DNA of 31,694 bases from an uncultured Pedobacter sp. (GTDB taxonomy: Bacteria; Bacteroidota; Bacteroidia; Sphingobacteriales; Sphingobacteriaceae), in contig NZ_CAMLHF010000038.1 in NCBI RefSeq assembly GCF_946479715.1, positions 1 to 31,694 of the forward strand. Direction: 5' to 3'. Every line of letters begins with the position of its first letter. Within the stretch, counting starts at the first letter, position 1. The notes below the pieces were generated by a model. It searched no databases. It was given only the letters and a program-made list of their open reading frames with translations, and was not told the DNA's origin. A program made the position numbers and the translations under genes. This document shows positions 24,425 to 31,694 of this stretch, in pieces.

Positions 24425-24519
24425 GGTGTATTTACTATTTTAGTACACACTCATCGTCATTCTGAACTTATTTTGCTTCGCAGCTTCTTAAAAGGTCAGA
24501 ATGACGATTTTCCACCTTA
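24422..24519. repeat. Nested palindromic REP-like element
   Basis: ATCGTCATTCTGA (24453-24465) and TCAGAATGACGAT (24496-24508) are perfect 13-nt inverted repeats around a 30-nt loop. An outer pair, TAAGGTG (24422-24428) and CACCTTA (24513-24519), brackets them. The GTCATTCTGA core resembles a dispersed intergenic palindrome that I know from many Bacteroidota genomes. It lies between two convergent genes, right after the phosphoesterase stop, so it can also serve as a bidirectional terminator or mRNA 3' stabiliser. Confidence 0.65.
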
Positions 24520-24540
24520 AAACTAAAATAACAATAGACA

Positions 24541-25689
24541 CTATAAGTATGCTGCGGAAACTTTTCTGGTAAACAAACACGAAGATTTATTAATGTATTT
24601 GTTTTCCGCATAAGTTTCTTTTCCCAACTTACGTAGCGTTTTATAGTGAGATACCAATGCTGCGGTAAAAGTGGAACTTTCAATATATGGCAAGCCAAAT
24701 TCTGCCGCAGTTTCCTTAACAATTCCACCAATAGCCGGATAGTGTATATGACATATTTTAGGAAAAAGATGATGTTCTATTTGTCTGTTTAATCCTCCGC
24801 ATAAAAATCCAGTCAACTTACTGTCGATGGCAAAATTAGCGGTTGTTCTCATTTGATGTTCAGCCCAGGCTTCTTCTATATTGCCATGGGTATCCGGATT
24901 TGGAAAGCTTGTGCCTTCAACCACATGCGCTAATTGAAAAACAAGGCCTAATACAAGTCCCTGTGAAAATTGCATCGCTAAAAATCCAATAAGAAATTGC
25001 CACCAAGTGATATTAAGTATCATTAAAGGCAAGCCAATAAATAGAAAATAATAGATTCCTTTATAAAAAAAGAGTTTAAAATATTCAATTTTTGGGTGGG
25101 TTAAAACGTGCTCGCCAATCTTCTTTTGAAAGAATTTTTTATAATCTTTTCTGAACACCCAGGATAGCATAGCAAAGCTGTAAAGCACAAAGGCATAAAA
25201 ATGTTGATATCGCTGCAGTCTGTTAACCGTCTCACCATCTGAAAAACGAATTAAACCCGGTGCCACATCGATATCTTCATCGTGTCCTGCAATATTGGTG
25301 TAGGTATGATGCACAATATTATGGCAAATATTCCAGACATATGGGCTTGCACCAATTAGATTAAATACAAAACTGAAAATTTTATTAACTGCCAAGTGAG
25401 GTGAAAGTGCCTTGTGGATGGCATCATGACAAACATTAAATCCGACAAAAGCACCAAACATACCTAATATAATGGCGAGTAAAAGCATAATAGGGAGGCT
25501 TAAACTAGCGGTAAGAATTAATAAATAAGTGCCTACAAGACCTGTAAGAAAAAAATACGCCTTAAACCACATTTGTTCATTTGCATAGGTAGAGACATTG
25601 TTTTCAGTAAAATAAGCATCAACTCTTGAACGTACAGTTGCATAAAATGCGGATTTATTGGCATTAGTAAACTTGACCTTTTTCGTCAT
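24541..25689 (-). CDS. Membrane acyl-lipid fatty acid desaturase
   Basis: Integral inner-membrane di-iron desaturase of 382 aa that introduces a cis double bond into membrane lipid acyl chains. The three histidine boxes are intact: HDAIH (His88/His92), HNIVHHTYTN (His123, His127, His128) and QIEHHLFP (Gln303, His306, His307). The QxxHH form of the third box is typical of front-end (delta-5/delta-6-like) desaturases, but no cytochrome b5 domain is fused. Hydrophobic segments at about 45-85, 160-180, 210-230 and 230-255 fit four membrane passes. It starts at ATG 25687-25689 with a purine-rich GGGAG about 9 nt upstream, a rare SD-like sequence in this window. It is divergent from the LacI regulator, though control by that protein is not evident. 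Confidence 0.9.
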   Translation of the reverse strand: MTKKVKFTNANKSAFYATVRSRVDAYFTENNVSTYANEQMWFKAYFFLTGLVGTYLLILTASLSLPIMLLLAIILGMFGAFVGFNVCHDAIHKALSPHLAVNKIFSFVFNLIGASPYVWNICHNIVHHTYTNIAGHDEDIDVAPGLIRFSDGETVNRLQRYQHFYAFVLYSFAMLSWVFRKDYKKFFQKKIGEHVLTHPKIEYFKLFFYKGIYYFLFIGLPLMILNITWWQFLIGFLAMQFSQGLVLGLVFQLAHVVEGTSFPNPDTHGNIEEAWAEHQMRTTANFAIDSKLTGFLCGGLNRQIEHHLFPKICHIHYPAIGGIVKETAAEFGLPYIESSTFTAALVSHYKTLRKLGKETYAENKYINKSSCLFTRKVSAAYL

Positions 25690-25819
25690 GAATTGTTCTC
25701 CCTCTTCTTAATATTGTCTATATCCCTATGATATTCAGCTAATGTACCATAAATATGCAGACATGGTGTAAACGTTATATTATTTAATTACGTTAATACT
25801 ATGAGTTTAGATTTTCATC

Positions 25820-25827
25820 TATATTTA
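25820..25827 (+). promoter_or_regulatory. -7-like box (TATATTTA) for the LacI gene
   Basis: One mismatch (last base) to TAnnTTTG, 38 nt before ATG 25866 in the 176-bp divergent region. Weak on its own, because the region is very AT-rich. No other landmark was seen in that region apart from scattered AACGTT/ACGTTA words. Confidence 0.25.
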
Positions 25828-25865
25828 CCGTGAATTAGTGATTCTATATAAATCATTAAAATTGG

Positions 25866-26876
25866 ATGGATAACGTTAATATAAAGCAATTAGCTAAGGC
25901 ACTAAATTTATCAACTTCAACAGTTTCAAGAGCTTTTAGAGATAATAGCGATATTAGTAAAGAGACGAAAGAGCGGATATTAACGATGGCAAAGGAGCTA
26001 AATTATCAGCCTAATCATCATGCCAGCAATTTAAGAGAGCAGCGTAGCAGAACTATTGCAGTAATTGTTCCTGAGATGGCAAATAACTTTTTCTCTCAGG
26101 CTATACATGGAATAGAGCGTGTAGCAAGAGAAAAGGGCTACCATATTCTCATCTATGCTACAGATGACGATTATCAAAAAGAAGTATCTTTTATCAGACA
26201 TTTACATAATGGGAGGGCAGATGGAATTATAATGTCTGTTTCAGGTGAGGCTAATGACCATAATTATTTAAATGAGCTTACGCAAAAACGTTTACCTCTT
26301 GTTTTCTTCGACCGCGTTTACGAAGATATTATTACACCCAGAGTAATCACTAATGATTATGATAGTAGTTTTTCTGCTACCCAACATTTGATTAAGCAAG
26401 GATGTACCCGTATAGCTTATCTGGTTATTAATAAGAATCTTTCCATAGGTAAATTTCGGATGCAGGGATATATAGATGCATTAGGAAAATATAAGATACC
26501 TTACGATGAAAGCCTTGTAATCGATTGTACAAATAGCTACCCAAAAAATAATGTGATTTTGAAGAAGGTACTTACAGAGTTAAAACCCGATGGCATTTTT
26601 ACTTCGGTTGAACGCCTTGCATTTGCAACCTATTACGCTTGTTATGATTTAAAAATTTCTGTTCCTGAGCAGCTCAAAGTAATAGGCTTTTCCAGTTTGG
26701 AGATTGCACCTTTATTGAACCCTTCATTAACAACAGTTACACAGCCGGCCACAAAAATTGGTGTTGAAGCAGCTTTGCTTTTATTTAAAATGCTCGAAGA
26801 TCCATCGTCGGTAAATCCAAATGAAAAGATCGTCCTTAATTCAAAATTAATCAAGAGAAGATCGACCGAAATCTGA
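25866..26876 (+). CDS. LacI-family transcriptional regulator
   Basis: DNA-binding sugar-responsive regulator of 336 aa. The HTH is at about 4-25 (IKQLAKALNLSTSTVSRAFRDNSDI), with the hinge helix region at about 45-58 (PNHHASNLREQRSR). The periplasmic-binding-protein-like sensor domain is at about 62-336 (IAVIVPEMANNFFSQAIHGIERVA, GRADGIIMSVS, LPLVFFDRV, IAYLVINKN, KPDGIFTSVERLA, LKVIGFSSLEIAPLLNPSLTTVTQPA). The effector is probably a sugar. The likely operator lies 190 bp downstream at 27060-27091, before the susC gene. TAACGTTA at 25871-25878, inside its own first codons, is a weak palindrome with the same AACGTT core and might mediate autoregulation. In this group such regulators often control SusCD glycan loci, frequently alpha-glucan ones. 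Confidence 0.93.
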   Translation: MDNVNIKQLAKALNLSTSTVSRAFRDNSDISKETKERILTMAKELNYQPNHHASNLREQRSRTIAVIVPEMANNFFSQAIHGIERVAREKGYHILIYATDDDYQKEVSFIRHLHNGRADGIIMSVSGEANDHNYLNELTQKRLPLVFFDRVYEDIITPRVITNDYDSSFSATQHLIKQGCTRIAYLVINKNLSIGKFRMQGYIDALGKYKIPYDESLVIDCTNSYPKNNVILKKVLTELKPDGIFTSVERLAFATYYACYDLKISVPEQLKVIGFSSLEIAPLLNPSLTTVTQPATKIGVEAALLLFKMLEDPSSVNPNEKIVLNSKLIKRRSTEI

Positions 26877-26935
26877 GGTAAAACCTGAATAAAAAGAGTG
26901 ACGATCAAGCATCCAAAAAACGATACTTTTTAACG

Positions 26936-26955
26936 AAAAAACAGAGCTGTTTTTT
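26936..26955 (+). terminator. Terminator-like hairpin after the LacI gene
   Basis: AAAAAACAG (26936-26944) is complementary to CTGTTTTTT (26947-26955), forming an 8-bp stem with a GAGC tetraloop and ending in six Ts. It lies 60 bp after the LacI stop. It is AT-rich and weak, but the shape is that of an intrinsic terminator. The T8-C-A9 run further on may add to termination. Confidence 0.45.
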
Positions 26956-27059
26956 ATGGTCTATTTTGCTGTTTTTTTTCAAAAAAAAATGGCGATTTTC
27001 CAATTTCACGCAGAATTTCAATCCAAATCTTAAGGAGTGGCAGTAAAATATATTGAAAA

Positions 27060-27091
27060 CTTCGGGAACGTTCCCGGTAACGTTCCCGAAG
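27060..27091 (+). promoter_or_regulatory. Tandem LacI-family operator (GGGAACGTTCCC)
   Basis: A perfect 14-bp palindrome CGGGAACGTTCCCG (27063-27076) overlaps a second, CGGTAACGTTCCCG (27075-27088), which has one mismatch. Their CG centres are 12 bp apart. The whole block is also a 13-bp inverted repeat, CTTCGGGAACGTT / AACGTTCCCGAAG, around 6 nt. The central CG dyad inside a 14-bp palindrome is the classical LacI-family operator form. The GC content stands out sharply from the AT-rich surroundings. Location between lacI and susC makes this regulator the obvious ligand. Confidence 0.75.
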
Positions 27092-27196
27092 AAATGATCA
27101 GAAATACATAAGTGTAAAATATACACTAAATAGCTTTATTTTACTTTGTAAGTAGTTTATAATCAAATTATTATTAATTTTTAAGATTGTTTTATG

Positions 27197-27231
27197 GAAA
27201 AATAGCTTACAAATTTATAAAGCTATTTTTC
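27197..27231 (+). terminator. Strong hairpin in the susC upstream region
   Basis: GAAAAATAGCTT (27197-27208) and AAGCTATTTTTC (27220-27231) are perfect 12-bp complements around an 11-nt loop, followed by TTGTTTT. It has the form of an intrinsic terminator but lies inside a non-coding region, about 105 nt after the operator and 140 nt before susC. It could end a small RNA or act as an attenuator in the susC leader. Confidence 0.5.
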
Positions 27232-27280
27232 TTGTTTTGAAGTATAAAATATTGTGTTAAAAAAAAATATGATATAAAAT

Positions 27281-27310
27281 TTTGATTTATCAAGTGCGCT
27301 TGTAAATTTA
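27281..27310 (+). promoter_or_regulatory. Candidate susC promoter
   Basis: TTTG (27281-27284) and TAAATTTA (27303-27310; one mismatch from TAnnTTTG) are 18 nt apart, close to the spacing known for Bacteroidota promoters. The predicted leader is about 55 nt. This is the best promoter candidate between the hairpin and the susC ATG. Confidence 0.4.
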
Positions 27311-27370
27311 CCATAACTGTTACATACTGTTAACATTAACCAAATATTACACTAAAAAACGAGCCCAAAT

Positions 27371-30349
27371 ATGAAAGTATTTTACCTTACGAAGCACTGT
27401 CTTCTGGTGCTTTTAACACTAGCTGTTTTTGCAGCAAATGCACAAACCAGTTCACTAACTGGAAAAGTGCTCGATGAGACTGGATTACCTTTGCCGGGAG
27501 CATCAATACAAATCAAAAGTTTAAACAAAAGTACTACCACTCCGGCCACCGGAATTTTTCAGCTAGGTGGATTAAAGAATGGTGTTGTAACTGTTACGGT
27601 TACCTATATAGGATACGAGACCCTTAACCAACAGGTTACCATCAGCGGAAACACCAGTGTAGATTTTAATTTAAAACCAGACGCACAGAATCTTAGTGAA
27701 GTGGTTGTAATTGGTTATGGTACTTCGGAGAAAAAGAACTTAACAGGATCAATTACCACTGTTAGTGCCAAAGATTTCCAGAAAGGAGCAATTACTACCC
27801 CAGAGCAATTAATTCAAGGCAAGGTTTCGGGTGTAAACATTACCTCAAATGGTGGAGCACCCGGTGCTGGAAGTGTTATTAGGATTAGAGGGGGAGCATC
27901 TCTTAATGCAAGTAACGATCCTCTTATTGTAATTGATGGGGTGCCATTAAGTGGCAATACCATTGGTAATGCTCCCAGTCCACTTGCATTAATAAACCCG
28001 AATGAGATTGAAAGCTTTACTGTATTGAAAGATGCCAATGCAACGGCAATTTATGGATCAAGGGCATCTAATGGCGTAGTTTTGATCACTACTAAAAAGG
28101 GGTCTGCTGGTACGCCGGTAATTAATTTCAGCACAAATAATTCGTATGCAACTATTGCCAAAAAAGTGGACGTACTTTCTGCTGACCAGATAAGGACCGT
28201 TGTTAATGATAATCCAGATGTTAAATATGATGACAATCCTGATCATACATTTAAAGCATTATTAGGTAATTCAAATACAGATTGGCAAGATGAAATCTAT
28301 AATAATTCATTCACAACGGATAATAATTTAAGTCTTTCGGGAGCTTTCCATGGAGTGCCCTACAGGGTTTCTGGAGGTTATTTAGATCAAAAAGGATTGT
28401 TAATCACTGACAGATTAAAACGTGCTACCGGTGGGTTCGGAATTTCACCAAAACTATTTGGCGACCACTTGAAAATTGATCTGAATTTAAAAGGGTCATT
28501 AACAGAAGCTCATTTTGCAAATCAGGATGCGATACAAAATGCTATCCAATTTGATCCCACCCAATCAGTTTATGCAGAGAATAAGTACGGTAACTATTTT
28601 GAATGGATTCAGGGGGATGTTCCTAATCCGAATGCGCCAAGAAATCCAGTTGGACTGATCAGACTAAAAGATAATAACGGAAAAACAGAGAGAAGCTTTG
28701 GTAACGCGCAATTCGATTACTCTTTTCATTTTTTACCTGAGCTACACGCTAATCTTAATTTAGGTTATGATGTTTCAAAAGGTTATGGAACCGTTCGTGT
28801 GCCAATATATGCAGCTCAGAGTGCCGCCACACAAGGCTCCTTTACACGATCAGTAGGTACCCAAAGAAATAAAGTTTCTGAGTTCTATTTAAATTATGCC
28901 AAATACGTTGAAAGTATTAAAAGCAAATTCGATGTAACCGCAGGTTATGGATACTATGACAACTCTTCTACTACTTATAACTTTGCCAGCTACAAAGGAA
29001 CCGGAGAAGTTATATCAACTCCAACTTTCCCGTTTGCAATAGAGCGTGAAAAATTACTTTCATACTACGGCAGGTTTGTATATACCCTTGCAGATAAATA
29101 TATTCTATCAGCAACTATGCGTGCGGATGGCTCCTCTAGGTTTGCAGAGGAAAATCGCTGGGGTTATTTCCCTTCAGTAGGTTTTACCTGGAGAATAATT
29201 GGCGAGGATTTTCTTAAAGACAGTAAAGTCTTGTCTGACTTGAAATTGAGATTAAGTTATGGTGAAACCGGAAATAAAGATGGAATTGGTAACTACAATT
29301 ATTTGTCAAAGTACTATTCAAATACCGGGCAAGGGCAATACCAGATTGGAGATACTCTTTACGACTATTATACACCAGCAGCTTACGATCCTGATTTAAG
29401 ATGGGAAACCACTACAACCTATAACGCTGGTTTAGATTACGGTTTCTTTGATGGACGCATTTATGGCGGGATTGATGTTTATTATAAAAAAACAAAAGAT
29501 CTATTATCGACTGTTGATATTCCTTCTGGAACCAATTTTAACAACAGGTTGTTAACCAATGTTGGTAATATGGATGTAAGAGGAGCAGAAGTTAATTTGA
29601 ACTTTTCGGTAATCAAAGGTGAAAATACCAACTGGGATTTTGGAGTAAATGCGGCCTACAATAAAAGAAAGGTAACCAATCTTTCTCTAAACCCTGACCC
29701 TAAGTTTATAATTGATGCGGGTGGTATCACTGGTGGTACAGGAATAAACCTAAAATATAATGCGATCAACCAGATTCCTGGTTCTTTTTATGTGTATAAA
29801 CAAGTTTATGATTCAAATGATAAACCACTTGAAGGTGTTTATGCAGATTTAAATGGAGATGGCATTATTAATACAGGTGACCAGTATTTCTACAAAGCAC
29901 CTGATCCTAAATTTACATTTGGTTTTAATACTTCTTTCAATTATAAAAAATGGACTTTAAGCACAGTTTTAAGAGCTAATCTGGGCAATTACATTTATGA
30001 TAATGTTTCTTCAAACTTTGGTGTTAAAAGAAATATCCTAAGCCCTACAGGTTTAATAAACAATGCCACTTCCGATATCTATAATACAAACTTTACTAAT
30101 AACCAGTATCTAAGTGATTATTATATAAAAAATGCATCTTTTTTAAAGATGGATAATGCCGGGATTTCTTTTGATGCAGGAAGAATATCTAAAAGTAATA
30201 ACATCACTTTACGTATATCGGCAAATTGTCAGAACGTATTCGTAGTTACAAAGTATAAAGGTTTAGACCCGGAATCAATTTTAGGGATTGATTATAAGCT
30301 GTATCCACGACCAAGAACATATACTTTAGGTTTTAATGTTGGTTTTTAA
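27371..30349 (+). CDS. SusC/RagA TonB-linked outer-membrane transporter (no STN domain)
   Basis: Outer-membrane TonB-dependent glycan importer of 992 aa. The Sec signal peptide ends AANAQ (about residue 25). There is no STN domain, so it cannot signal through FecR. This agrees with its LacI-type control. A carboxypeptidase-regulatory-like domain covers about 28-110 (LTGKVLDETGLPLPGASI), then LSEVVVIGYGTSEKKNLTG as the TonB-box/plug junction, and the plug at about 125-240 (LIQGKVSGVNITSNGGAPGAGS, IRIRGGASLNASNDPLIVIDGVP, FTVLKDANATAIYGSRASNGVVLITT), then the barrel ending in TLGFNVGF. It is followed after 13 bp by susD. Size and sequence are close to the class that imports oligosaccharides such as maltodextrins; the sugar is inferred, not seen. 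Confidence 0.95.
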   Translation: MKVFYLTKHCLLVLLTLAVFAANAQTSSLTGKVLDETGLPLPGASIQIKSLNKSTTTPATGIFQLGGLKNGVVTVTVTYIGYETLNQQVTISGNTSVDFNLKPDAQNLSEVVVIGYGTSEKKNLTGSITTVSAKDFQKGAITTPEQLIQGKVSGVNITSNGGAPGAGSVIRIRGGASLNASNDPLIVIDGVPLSGNTIGNAPSPLALINPNEIESFTVLKDANATAIYGSRASNGVVLITTKKGSAGTPVINFSTNNSYATIAKKVDVLSADQIRTVVNDNPDVKYDDNPDHTFKALLGNSNTDWQDEIYNNSFTTDNNLSLSGAFHGVPYRVSGGYLDQKGLLITDRLKRATGGFGISPKLFGDHLKIDLNLKGSLTEAHFANQDAIQNAIQFDPTQSVYAENKYGNYFEWIQGDVPNPNAPRNPVGLIRLKDNNGKTERSFGNAQFDYSFHFLPELHANLNLGYDVSKGYGTVRVPIYAAQSAATQGSFTRSVGTQRNKVSEFYLNYAKYVESIKSKFDVTAGYGYYDNSSTTYNFASYKGTGEVISTPTFPFAIEREKLLSYYGRFVYTLADKYILSATMRADGSSRFAEENRWGYFPSVGFTWRIIGEDFLKDSKVLSDLKLRLSYGETGNKDGIGNYNYLSKYYSNTGQGQYQIGDTLYDYYTPAAYDPDLRWETTTTYNAGLDYGFFDGRIYGGIDVYYKKTKDLLSTVDIPSGTNFNNRLLTNVGNMDVRGAEVNLNFSVIKGENTNWDFGVNAAYNKRKVTNLSLNPDPKFIIDAGGITGGTGINLKYNAINQIPGSFYVYKQVYDSNDKPLEGVYADLNGDGIINTGDQYFYKAPDPKFTFGFNTSFNYKKWTLSTVLRANLGNYIYDNVSSNFGVKRNILSPTGLINNATSDIYNTNFTNNQYLSDYYIKNASFLKMDNAGISFDAGRISKSNNITLRISANCQNVFVVTKYKGLDPESILGIDYKLYPRPRTYTLGFNVGF

Positions 30350-30362
30350 TTAAAGAAATAGA

Positions 30363-31694
30363 ATGAAAAATTTATATAAAATATTAACAGTTTCCAGCAT
30401 TTTATGGATGTCTGTTTCTTCATGTAAGAAGAGTGATTTGAACTTAACACCTACCAATGATCAAATAGCTGCCAGCGTTTATTCAACGCCGGCAGGTTAT
30501 AAGCAAGAATTGGTAAAATTGTATGCAAGTTATGCCTTAACCCATTCAAGTGGTGCAACTGCCGAAAGTGATATAGGTGGACTAAATCCTGGTTTTACAG
30601 ATTTCTTAAGACTGTTCTGGATGTCGCAAGAGCTAACCTCAGATGAGGCAATTTGCTCTTGGAATGATACTGGAATTCCTGATTTGAATCAGATGACCTG
30701 GACTTCAGAAACTACATTTTTAAGAGGGTTATATTCACGCAGTATTTATCAGATTACTGTTTGTAATGAATTCCTTCGTGAAAGTACACCAGAGAAACTT
30801 TCATCAAGAGGTATTTCAGGGAATGATGCAACGGCTATTCAGAGATACCGCGCCGAAGCTCGATTCTTAAGAGCATTTCAGTATTGGGTATTATTAGATG
30901 GTTTTGGGAATCCTCCGTTTATAACTGAAAACGATGTTATTGGTAAAGTTCCGCCTAAACAAATCAAGCGTACAGACTTGTTTAATTATGTTGAATCAGA
31001 ACTAAAAGCAATTGAATCTGATCTTGCTGATGCCCAAACGAATGAATACGGCAGAGCTGATAAAGGTGCTGATTGGGCCCTATTGGCAAGGCTATATCTA
31101 AATGCAGAAATATACACAGGCACGGCAAAGTACACAGAAGCAATTACCTATTCGAGTAAAGTTATTAATGGCGGTTATTCTCTTGCCAGTACTTATAAAA
31201 ACCTATTTCTAACAGATAATAACGTTACAAGTAAAAATGAATTAATTCTAACCATTAATTATGATGGTATTCATACTCAAAATGATGGAGGTACTACATA
31301 TCTTATAAATGCAGCTATCAATGGAGATATGAATCCGGCTTCTTTTGGTGTGCCAACAGGTGGGTGGGCAGGTAACCGTACTAAGAATCCACTTCCTCTG
31401 ATTTTTGGAGATTACAGCGGTAACACAGATAAGAGAGCAATGTTCTTTGGAACAAAGCTTACCAATGATGAAATGGGTGTTTTCTCTGATGGTTTAAGAG
31501 TTACTAAATTTAGAAATGTAAACTCAGTAGGAGTTCCCGCTCCTTCCATTGAAGGCAAATTTTCTTCTCTTGATTTTCCATTATTCCGCCTGGCTGAACA
31601 ATACTTAATTTATAGCGAAGCCGTTACCAGGGGTGGGTCTGGTGGTAATACTGCTCAGGCGCTTACCTATGTGAATAATTTACGTGAACGTGCT
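30363..31694 (+). CDS. SusD/RagB-family glycan-binding lipoprotein, partial (runs off the window)
   Basis: Outer-membrane lipoprotein that caps the preceding SusC and binds its glycan. The visible 444 codons start MKNLYKILTV and have the lipobox SVSSC (Cys21). The N-terminal SusD part contains LNLTPTNDQIAASVYSTPAGYKQ and helical TPR-like units (RYRAEARFLRAFQYWVLLDGFGNPPF, KRTDLFNYVESELKAIESDL, GRADKGADWALLARLYLNAEIY). The downstream part has TKFRNVNS, FPLFRLAEQYLIYSEAV and ALTYVNNLRERA, so only the last stretch of the family's usual 500-550 aa is missing. The aromatic-rich TSDEAICSWNDTGIPDLNQ segment resembles the sugar-contact region of alpha-glucan SusD proteins; I hold that with moderate confidence. 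Further PUL enzymes are expected beyond the right edge. Confidence 0.93.
   Translation, partial: MKNLYKILTVSSILWMSVSSCKKSDLNLTPTNDQIAASVYSTPAGYKQELVKLYASYALTHSSGATAESDIGGLNPGFTDFLRLFWMSQELTSDEAICSWNDTGIPDLNQMTWTSETTFLRGLYSRSIYQITVCNEFLRESTPEKLSSRGISGNDATAIQRYRAEARFLRAFQYWVLLDGFGNPPFITENDVIGKVPPKQIKRTDLFNYVESELKAIESDLADAQTNEYGRADKGADWALLARLYLNAEIYTGTAKYTEAITYSSKVINGGYSLASTYKNLFLTDNNVTSKNELILTINYDGIHTQNDGGTTYLINAAINGDMNPASFGVPTGGWAGNRTKNPLPLIFGDYSGNTDKRAMFFGTKLTNDEMGVFSDGLRVTKFRNVNSVGVPAPSIEGKFSSLDFPLFRLAEQYLIYSEAVTRGGSGGNTAQALTYVNNLRERA

Larger units (their letters stand above)
26877..27370. other. 494-bp regulatory intergenic region before susC
   Basis: No credible gene. From left to right it holds an A6/T6 hairpin (26936-26955), a T8-C-A9 homopolymer pair (26972-26989), the tandem LacI-type operator (27060-27091), a strong hairpin (27197-27231) and a candidate promoter (27281-27310) followed by a leader of about 55 nt. 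The operator is some 280 bp from the susC ATG. Either a promoter near 27100-27150 gives a long structured leader, or the operator acts at a distance. Confidence 0.6.

Noticed and set aside
24468..24731. Small minus-strand frame overlapping the desaturase C-terminus and the REP-like repeat
   Set aside because: It reads through the palindromic repeat and out of frame through the desaturase; no independent support.
26972..26989. T8-C-A9 homopolymer pair considered as a phase-variable tract
   Set aside because: It is not within or immediately before a gene and has only one base between arms; more likely part of the LacI terminator region.
26905..27126. Minus-strand 73-codon frame in the lacI-susC gap
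   Set aside because: It crosses a hairpin, homopolymer runs and the operator; composition is Phe/Lys-rich from poly-T/A tracts and no start context supports it.
1..31694. CRISPR arrays, tRNAs, rRNAs, insertion sequences and prophage genes
   Set aside because: No regular direct repeats with spacers, no cloverleaf-like GGTTCGAnTCC motif, and no transposase or phage protein were recognised.

Overview
The window looks like a chromosomal segment of a Bacteroidota bacterium, most likely a Sphingobacteriaceae/Pedobacter-type organism. The evidence is two SusC/SusD pairs, an ECF sigma/FecR pair feeding a TonB receptor with an STN domain, DUF5689 and calcineurin-C lipoprotein-type genes, weak or absent Shine-Dalgarno sequences, AT-rich DNA, and many exact TAnnTTTG boxes (the -7 element of the Bacteroidota primary sigma factor) just upstream of start codons. 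No tRNA, rRNA, CRISPR array, IS element or phage gene was found.

Left part (1-10864), mostly housekeeping: a truncated FKBP-type prolyl isomerase and ndk (both minus), then nrnA and a lipoprotein FKBP isomerase ending in a clear intrinsic terminator. Next come tatD and type I asparaginase in an operon, a persulfide dioxygenase-rhodanese fusion, a convergent alpha/beta hydrolase, a trans-isoprenyl diphosphate synthase, a secreted M28 peptidase, and a PhoU-like DUF47 protein without its usual Pit transporter.

Middle part (10932-24424), a probable glycerophosphodiester / glycerol-3-phosphate acquisition locus. A DeoR-family regulator diverges from aerobic glycerol-3-phosphate dehydrogenase (glpD), with three copies of an AAACGAAA/TTTCGTTT half-site between them. 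A lipoprotein glycerophosphodiester phosphodiesterase follows, then an ECF sigma factor, a FecR anti-sigma factor, an STN-containing SusC, a SusD, a DUF5689 lipoprotein and a calcineurin-type phosphoesterase. I infer that an outer-membrane system senses and imports a phosphodiester, envelope hydrolases cut it, and GlpD feeds the glycerol-3-phosphate into central metabolism. The control would be double: an outside signal through ECF/FecR and an inside signal through DeoR. This whole-system reading is inference.

Right part (24425-31694): a REP-like palindrome, an acyl-lipid desaturase (minus), a LacI-family regulator, a 494-bp non-coding region with a striking tandem LacI-type operator (GGGAACGTTCCC core) and strong hairpins, then a second SusC (no STN domain) and a SusD that runs off the end. 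This looks like the start of a LacI-controlled glycan utilisation locus, possibly for an alpha-glucan.

Several obvious first starts are wrong (1251, 3345, 5252, 11741, 14530). Promoter boxes and conserved N-termini point to internal ATGs, several of them on transcripts that would be leaderless or nearly so.
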